A program made the translations under genes and the position numbers. Below the pieces are notes generated by a model. It ran no database searches. It was not told the DNA's origin and was given only the letters and a program-made list of their open reading frames with translations. Positions 59,957-64,000 of a stretch of DNA of 64,000 nt are shown here, piece after piece. The stretch comes from Castellaniella sp041675725 (GTDB lineage: Bacteria > Pseudomonadota > Gammaproteobacteria > Burkholderiales > Burkholderiaceae_B): positions 1-64,000 of the forward strand of contig NZ_JBAYTI010000002.1 of the NCBI RefSeq assembly GCF_041675725.1, written 5' to 3'. Position 1 is the first letter of the stretch, and every line of letters starts with the position of its first letter.

Positions 59957-62900
59957 ATGCCTCAGTTTTTCATCGACAGACCGATTTTTGCCTGGGTAGT
60001 GGCCTTGGGTATTGCCCTGGCCGGCTTGTTGGCGATTCCCAACATGCCCGTGTCGCAGTACCCAGAGGTCGCCCCGCCGACGGTCAATATCAATGCCACC
60101 TATCCTGGGGCGTCGGCCACCGAAGTCTCCACCAGCGTTTCGAGCATCATCGAAAACGAACTCAACGGCGCACAGGGCTTGCTGTACTACGAGTCCGTCA
60201 GCGACAGCAATGGCCAGGCACAGATCACGGTGACCTTCGAATCGGGCACCGATCCCGACATGGCCCAGGTCGACGTGCAAAATCGCCTGTCCAACGCGTC
60301 CGCCCGGTTGCCGTCGGCCGTGATGCAGCAGGGCCTGAAGGTCAGTCAGTCCAACTCCGGCTTCCTCATGGTGGTCACGGTGTCATCCACCGACGGCTCT
60401 CTGGGGCAGGATGAACTCGCCGACTACATCACCCGCAACATCCAGAACCCCATGTCGCGCATCAAGGGGGTGGGGAAATTCCAGCTCTTTGCCTCCAGCC
60501 GGGCCATGCGGGTCTGGGTCGATCCACAGAAACTGGTTGGCTACAACCTCAGCATGGGGGACATCAACCAGGCCATCACGCGTCAGAATATGGTGATATC
60601 GGGCGGGGCGCTTGGGTCGCCACCCAACCCCAGCTCGCAGCAGGTGTCCATCCCCCTGCTGGTCCAGGGCGAGCTCGACTCCCCAGAGGAATTCGGCAAC
60701 ATCATTCTGCGGGCCAACATGGACGGGTCCTCCGTTCGCATCCACGACGTGGCCCGGGTCGAATTGGGTTCGGACAATTACCAGTTCGGCTCGCGGCTCA
60801 ATGGCAAGCCCACCGCGGCTTTTGCGCTGTCGCTGACACCGACCGCAAACGCCCTGGAAACCGCGCAGTTGTCCAAAGCCAAAATGAAAGAACTGGCTGC
60901 CTTCTTTCCAGACAACATCGAGTACGCGATTCCGTACGACACCTCGCCCTATGTCGAGACGTCGATCGAACAGGTGGTGCACACCTTGTTCGAGGCGATG
61001 GTGCTGGTGTTCGTGGTCATGTTCATATTCTTGCAGAACGTTCGCTATACCCTGATCCCGGCCCTGGTGGTGCCAGTGGCGATACTGGGGGCTTTTGCCG
61101 TCATGCTGGCGTTGGGGTTCACGATCAACGTACTGACCATGTTCGCCATGGTACTGGCGATCGGGATCCTGGTCGATGACGCCATCGTCGTGGTCGAGAA
61201 CGTCGAGCGGATCATGGTCGAGGAAGGCCTGCCCCCCAAAGAGGCCACCAAAAAGGCCATGCCACAGATCAGCGGCGCCATCGTCGGCATCACGCTGGTC
61301 CTGACCACGGTATTCCTGCCCCTGGCATTCATGTCGGGCTCCGTGGGCATCATCTATCGCCAGTTTTCGGTGGCGATGGCCGTATCCATCCTGTTTTCCG
61401 CATTCCTCGCGCTCAGCTTCACACCGGCCCTGTGCGCGACCATCCTCAAGCCCATTCCAAAGGGCGCGCACGCCAGCAAGGGCGGGGTATTTGGCTGGTT
61501 CAACCGTTCGTTCGAACGGGTCACCCACGGCTACACGCGGTGGGTGGCGCGCAGCCTGACGCGCGGCCTGCGCATGATGCTGCTGTTCGTCATCCTGGTC
61601 GGGGTGCTGGGCTGGATGTACATGCGCCTGCCGACCTCGTTCCTGCCCGAGGAAGACCAGGGCTATGTGATCGCCAACATCGAGCTGCCATCGGGGGCGA
61701 CCTCCAACCGCACCATCGGCATCATCGAGCAGGTCGAGCAGTATTTCATGCACCTGCCGCAAGTCGAGAACATCATCACCGTGCAAGGTTTCAGCTTCAA
61801 CGGCAATGGCCTGAACGCGGCGATCGCATTCGTGCCGCTCAAACCGTTCGAAGACCGCAAGGGGCCCGTCAATTCCGCCCAGACCATTTCCGCGGAGGCC
61901 ATGGGCAAGCTGATGTTCGGCCTGCCGGATGCCATGGTCGTCTCGATCATCCCGCCGGCCATTTCTTCCCTGGGCAATGCATCAGGCTTCGATCTGCGTC
62001 TCGAAGATCGCAGCGGTGTGGGCCAGGACACCCTCCAGGCGGCTGCCCAGCAGTTGTTGATGCTCGCTTCGCAAAGCCCCATCCTGACCCAGACCCGCAT
62101 CACGGGCCTGGGGCCTGGGCCCCAGTTGCGGGTGCAGATCGACCGCAACAAGGTCGCCGCCATGGGGGTCGATTTCGCCGAGGTGGCCCAATTGGTGGCG
62201 ACGGCCATCGGCTCTTCCTACATCACCAAGTTCACGAACCAGGGCTGGGTGCAGAATGTCTGGGTGCAGGCCGAACCGGCGGCCCGCATGCACCCAGACG
62301 ACATCCTGCAGCTCAATGCACGCAACGGGCAAGGTGAAATGGTGCCCCTGTCGTCATTCGTCACGCTCGAATGGACACAAGGCCCGGTCCAGGTGGTGCG
62401 TTACAATGGCTACGAATCCGTTCGCATTGGCGGTTCTGCGGCACCGGGCTATTCATCGGGGCAGGCCATGGCCGAAATGGAACGCCTCATTACCGAGCTG
62501 TCCCCGGGGCTGGGCTACGAATGGACAGGCCTTTCATTCCAGGAAATCGAGGCAGGAAATCAATCGGCCATCCTGTTGGGCCTGTCGGTGCTGGTGGTGT
62601 TCATGGTGCTGGCGGCGCTGTACGAAAGCTGGGCCATTCCGTTGTCCGTCATGCTGGCCGTGCCGCTGGGTATGCTGGGTGCCGTTCTGCTCAGCGCGCT
62701 CATGGGGAAATCGAACGACGTGTATTTTCAGGTCGGGATGGTTACGGTCATCGGCCTGTCCGCCAAGAATGCCATCCTGATCGTCGAATTTGCCAAAGAT
62801 ATGTATGCCAGTGGTGCCAGTCTGATCGATTCTGCGGTGGAAGCGTCCCGCCTGCGGTTCAGGCCGATCCTCATGACGTCCTTTGCGTTCATTCTGGGGG

Positions 62901-63124
62901 TGCTGCCCCTGGTGCTGGCGACCGGGGCGGGTGCGGCCAGCCAGAATGCGGTGGGCCTGGGCGTGCTGGGCGGCATGCTGGCCGCCACGCCGCTGGCCGT
63001 GCTGTTCGTGCCCACATTCTTTGTGGTGATATTGAAATTGTTCAAGACCAAACCCAAACTGCTGGGTCACGCGCCACCCCATATCTCGGTGGCCGACAGC
63101 GGGCATTCCGGAGACTCCTCATGA
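59957..63124 (+). CDS. RND multidrug efflux inner membrane pump (AcrB-like)
   Basis: Trimeric proton-driven pump of 1055 aa in the HAE1 family. It starts MPQFFIDRPIFAWVVALGIALAG. The proton-relay residues D407 and D408 (LVDDAIVVVENVERIM) are at the same numbers as in AcrB, and K937 corresponds to AcrB K940 (LSAKNAILIVEFAKD). Twelve helices are expected. The stop overlaps the outer membrane gene (ATGA). Substrate unknown. Confidence 0.96.
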   Translation: MPQFFIDRPIFAWVVALGIALAGLLAIPNMPVSQYPEVAPPTVNINATYPGASATEVSTSVSSIIENELNGAQGLLYYESVSDSNGQAQITVTFESGTDPDMAQVDVQNRLSNASARLPSAVMQQGLKVSQSNSGFLMVVTVSSTDGSLGQDELADYITRNIQNPMSRIKGVGKFQLFASSRAMRVWVDPQKLVGYNLSMGDINQAITRQNMVISGGALGSPPNPSSQQVSIPLLVQGELDSPEEFGNIILRANMDGSSVRIHDVARVELGSDNYQFGSRLNGKPTAAFALSLTPTANALETAQLSKAKMKELAAFFPDNIEYAIPYDTSPYVETSIEQVVHTLFEAMVLVFVVMFIFLQNVRYTLIPALVVPVAILGAFAVMLALGFTINVLTMFAMVLAIGILVDDAIVVVENVERIMVEEGLPPKEATKKAMPQISGAIVGITLVLTTVFLPLAFMSGSVGIIYRQFSVAMAVSILFSAFLALSFTPALCATILKPIPKGAHASKGGVFGWFNRSFERVTHGYTRWVARSLTRGLRMMLLFVILVGVLGWMYMRLPTSFLPEEDQGYVIANIELPSGATSNRTIGIIEQVEQYFMHLPQVENIITVQGFSFNGNGLNAAIAFVPLKPFEDRKGPVNSAQTISAEAMGKLMFGLPDAMVVSIIPPAISSLGNASGFDLRLEDRSGVGQDTLQAAAQQLLMLASQSPILTQTRITGLGPGPQLRVQIDRNKVAAMGVDFAEVAQLVATAIGSSYITKFTNQGWVQNVWVQAEPAARMHPDDILQLNARNGQGEMVPLSSFVTLEWTQGPVQVVRYNGYESVRIGGSAAPGYSSGQAMAEMERLITELSPGLGYEWTGLSFQEIEAGNQSAILLGLSVLVVFMVLAALYESWAIPLSVMLAVPLGMLGAVLLSALMGKSNDVYFQVGMVTVIGLSAKNAILIVEFAKDMYASGASLIDSAVEASRLRFRPILMTSFAFILGVLPLVLATGAGAASQNAVGLGVLGGMLAATPLAVLFVPTFFVVILKLFKTKPKLLGHAPPHISVADSGHSGDSS

Positions 63125-64000
63125 CTGCTTTTGGCTTGCGGCCGGTATGCGTGCTGGGGCTGAGCCTGGCCCTGGCCGCCTGCTCCCTGGCACCTGTCTA
63201 TGAACGACCCGAGGCACCCGTTCCTGGGCACTTTCCCGGCGGTGGTGCTGGGCAGGCCAGCGCCACCGACCTGCCTGCCTGGCAAGACTTCTTCCTCGAT
63301 CCGCGGTTGCAGGCCCTGATCGAGCTCGCCCTCGAAAACAACCGCGACCTGCGCGTGGCCATCGGGCGGGTCGAAGAAGCCCGCGCCCAGTTCGGCATTG
63401 CCGATAGTGCACGCCTGCCCACCATCGGCGCACAAGGGTCCGGCCAGATCACTCGCTCGCCGGCCGACATGCGCGCCGGGGGGGCCGATGCCAAATCGGT
63501 CAGCCGCAGCTACTCTGCGGGCATCGGGATTCCGGCCTTTGAATTGGATTTCTTCGGCCGGGTGCGCAATCTCAGCGAAGCGGCCTACCAGCAGTACCTG
63601 TCTACCGAAGAAGCCCGGCGCACCGTACAACTGGCTCTCATCGCGCAAATGGCCGAGGCGTATTTCACGCTGCGATCAGGCCTGGCCATGCAGGCCCTCA
63701 CCGAACAGACCCTGAAGGCGCGACAGGGCACGCTCGACTTGGTCCAGGCCCGGTTCGACGTCGGGGTCGCCTCGGATCTCGATCTCGCGCAGGCCCAATT
63801 ACAGCGCGACACCGTCATGGCCGACCTGGTCGCTGCGGAACGCAACATCGCACTGGCCAATAATGCGCTGCAGCTGATCCTGGGCAAGCCCGTTCCAGAA
63901 GACCTGCCCGAACCGCTGGTCTATGGGCGCGACCAACTGCTCGAACGCATTCCGGCCGGCTTGCCTTCGCAACTGCTGGAGCGCCGTCCCGACATCATCG
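63121..64000 (+). CDS. outer membrane efflux channel (OprM/NodT family), 3' end outside the window
   Basis: Partial, 293 residues seen. Lipoprotein signal with lipobox LAAC (Cys21), then the NodT-type N-terminus SLAPVYERPEAPVP and PAWQDFFLDPRLQALIELALENNRDLRVA, and helical barrel segments such as ARFDVGVASDLDLAQAQLQRDTV and LLERRPDI at the edge. It completes the AcrAB-OprM-type tripartite system. It continues past 64000 with no stop seen. Confidence 0.94.
   Translation, partial: MTAFGLRPVCVLGLSLALAACSLAPVYERPEAPVPGHFPGGGAGQASATDLPAWQDFFLDPRLQALIELALENNRDLRVAIGRVEEARAQFGIADSARLPTIGAQGSGQITRSPADMRAGGADAKSVSRSYSAGIGIPAFELDFFGRVRNLSEAAYQQYLSTEEARRTVQLALIAQMAEAYFTLRSGLAMQALTEQTLKARQGTLDLVQARFDVGVASDLDLAQAQLQRDTVMADLVAAERNIALANNALQLILGKPVPEDLPEPLVYGRDQLLERIPAGLPSQLLERRPDII

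Noticed and set aside
60383..61786. 467-codon frame antisense to the RND pump
   Set aside because: His/Asp-rich reversed translation of membrane-helix codons; no start signal.

Overview
This looks like a chromosomal segment from a high-GC betaproteobacterium, most likely Burkholderiales/Alcaligenaceae (Bordetella/Castellaniella-like). The grounds are protein character and gene order: hemC-hemD-hemX-hemY, DUF2889-sucC-sucD, leuC-leuD-leuB-asd-fimV-truA-trpF, an aspartate carbamoyltransferase with an N-terminal extension, and a DUF2069 gene before aroC. I saw no insertion sequence, prophage, CRISPR array or clear compositional island. Genes are packed tightly, with many ATGA/GTGA stop-start overlaps, and no gene-free stretch exceeds 300 bases.

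Left part (1-20167): a partial tRNA with anticodon CAT; a periplasmic alpha-2-macroglobulin with its partner penicillin-binding protein 1C and a small exported protein resembling the SecD P1 head; pyrB; and, on the minus strand, rdgC and a response regulator / histidine kinase / MHS-type transporter operon. Then come recA-recX behind a LexA-like box and the divergent metR/metE pair.

Middle (20216-38153): DUF2889-sucCD, the haem genes hemCDXY, ppa and an FAH-family hydrolase, ended by a strong intrinsic terminator. Next is a compact Tad/Flp pilus-type locus: a Flp-like prepilin, TadG-like and TadE-like proteins, an unrecognised exported protein, CpaB, the secretin CpaC, a CpaF/TadA ATPase with an N-terminal FHA domain, TadB, TadC and a DUF192 protein. 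The locus has no tadZ, prepilin peptidase, tadD or rcpB. Together with the altered FHA module, this is the most unusual system in the window.

Right part (38114-64000): a BPSS1780-type membrane protein and thrB (minus); dusA; a CBS-domain protein and a YihY protein (minus); DUF2069, aroC and an M48 lipoprotein protease; then leuCDB-asd-fimV-truA. A TRAP permease pair without a binding protein lies between truA and trpF. trpF is followed, translationally coupled, by a three-gene ABC importer of the TrpXYZ type, where trpBA would be expected. The window ends in an AcrAB-OprM-type RND efflux operon whose outer-membrane gene runs off the edge.

All functional calls come from reading the translated sequences and recognising motifs. 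No database search was run.
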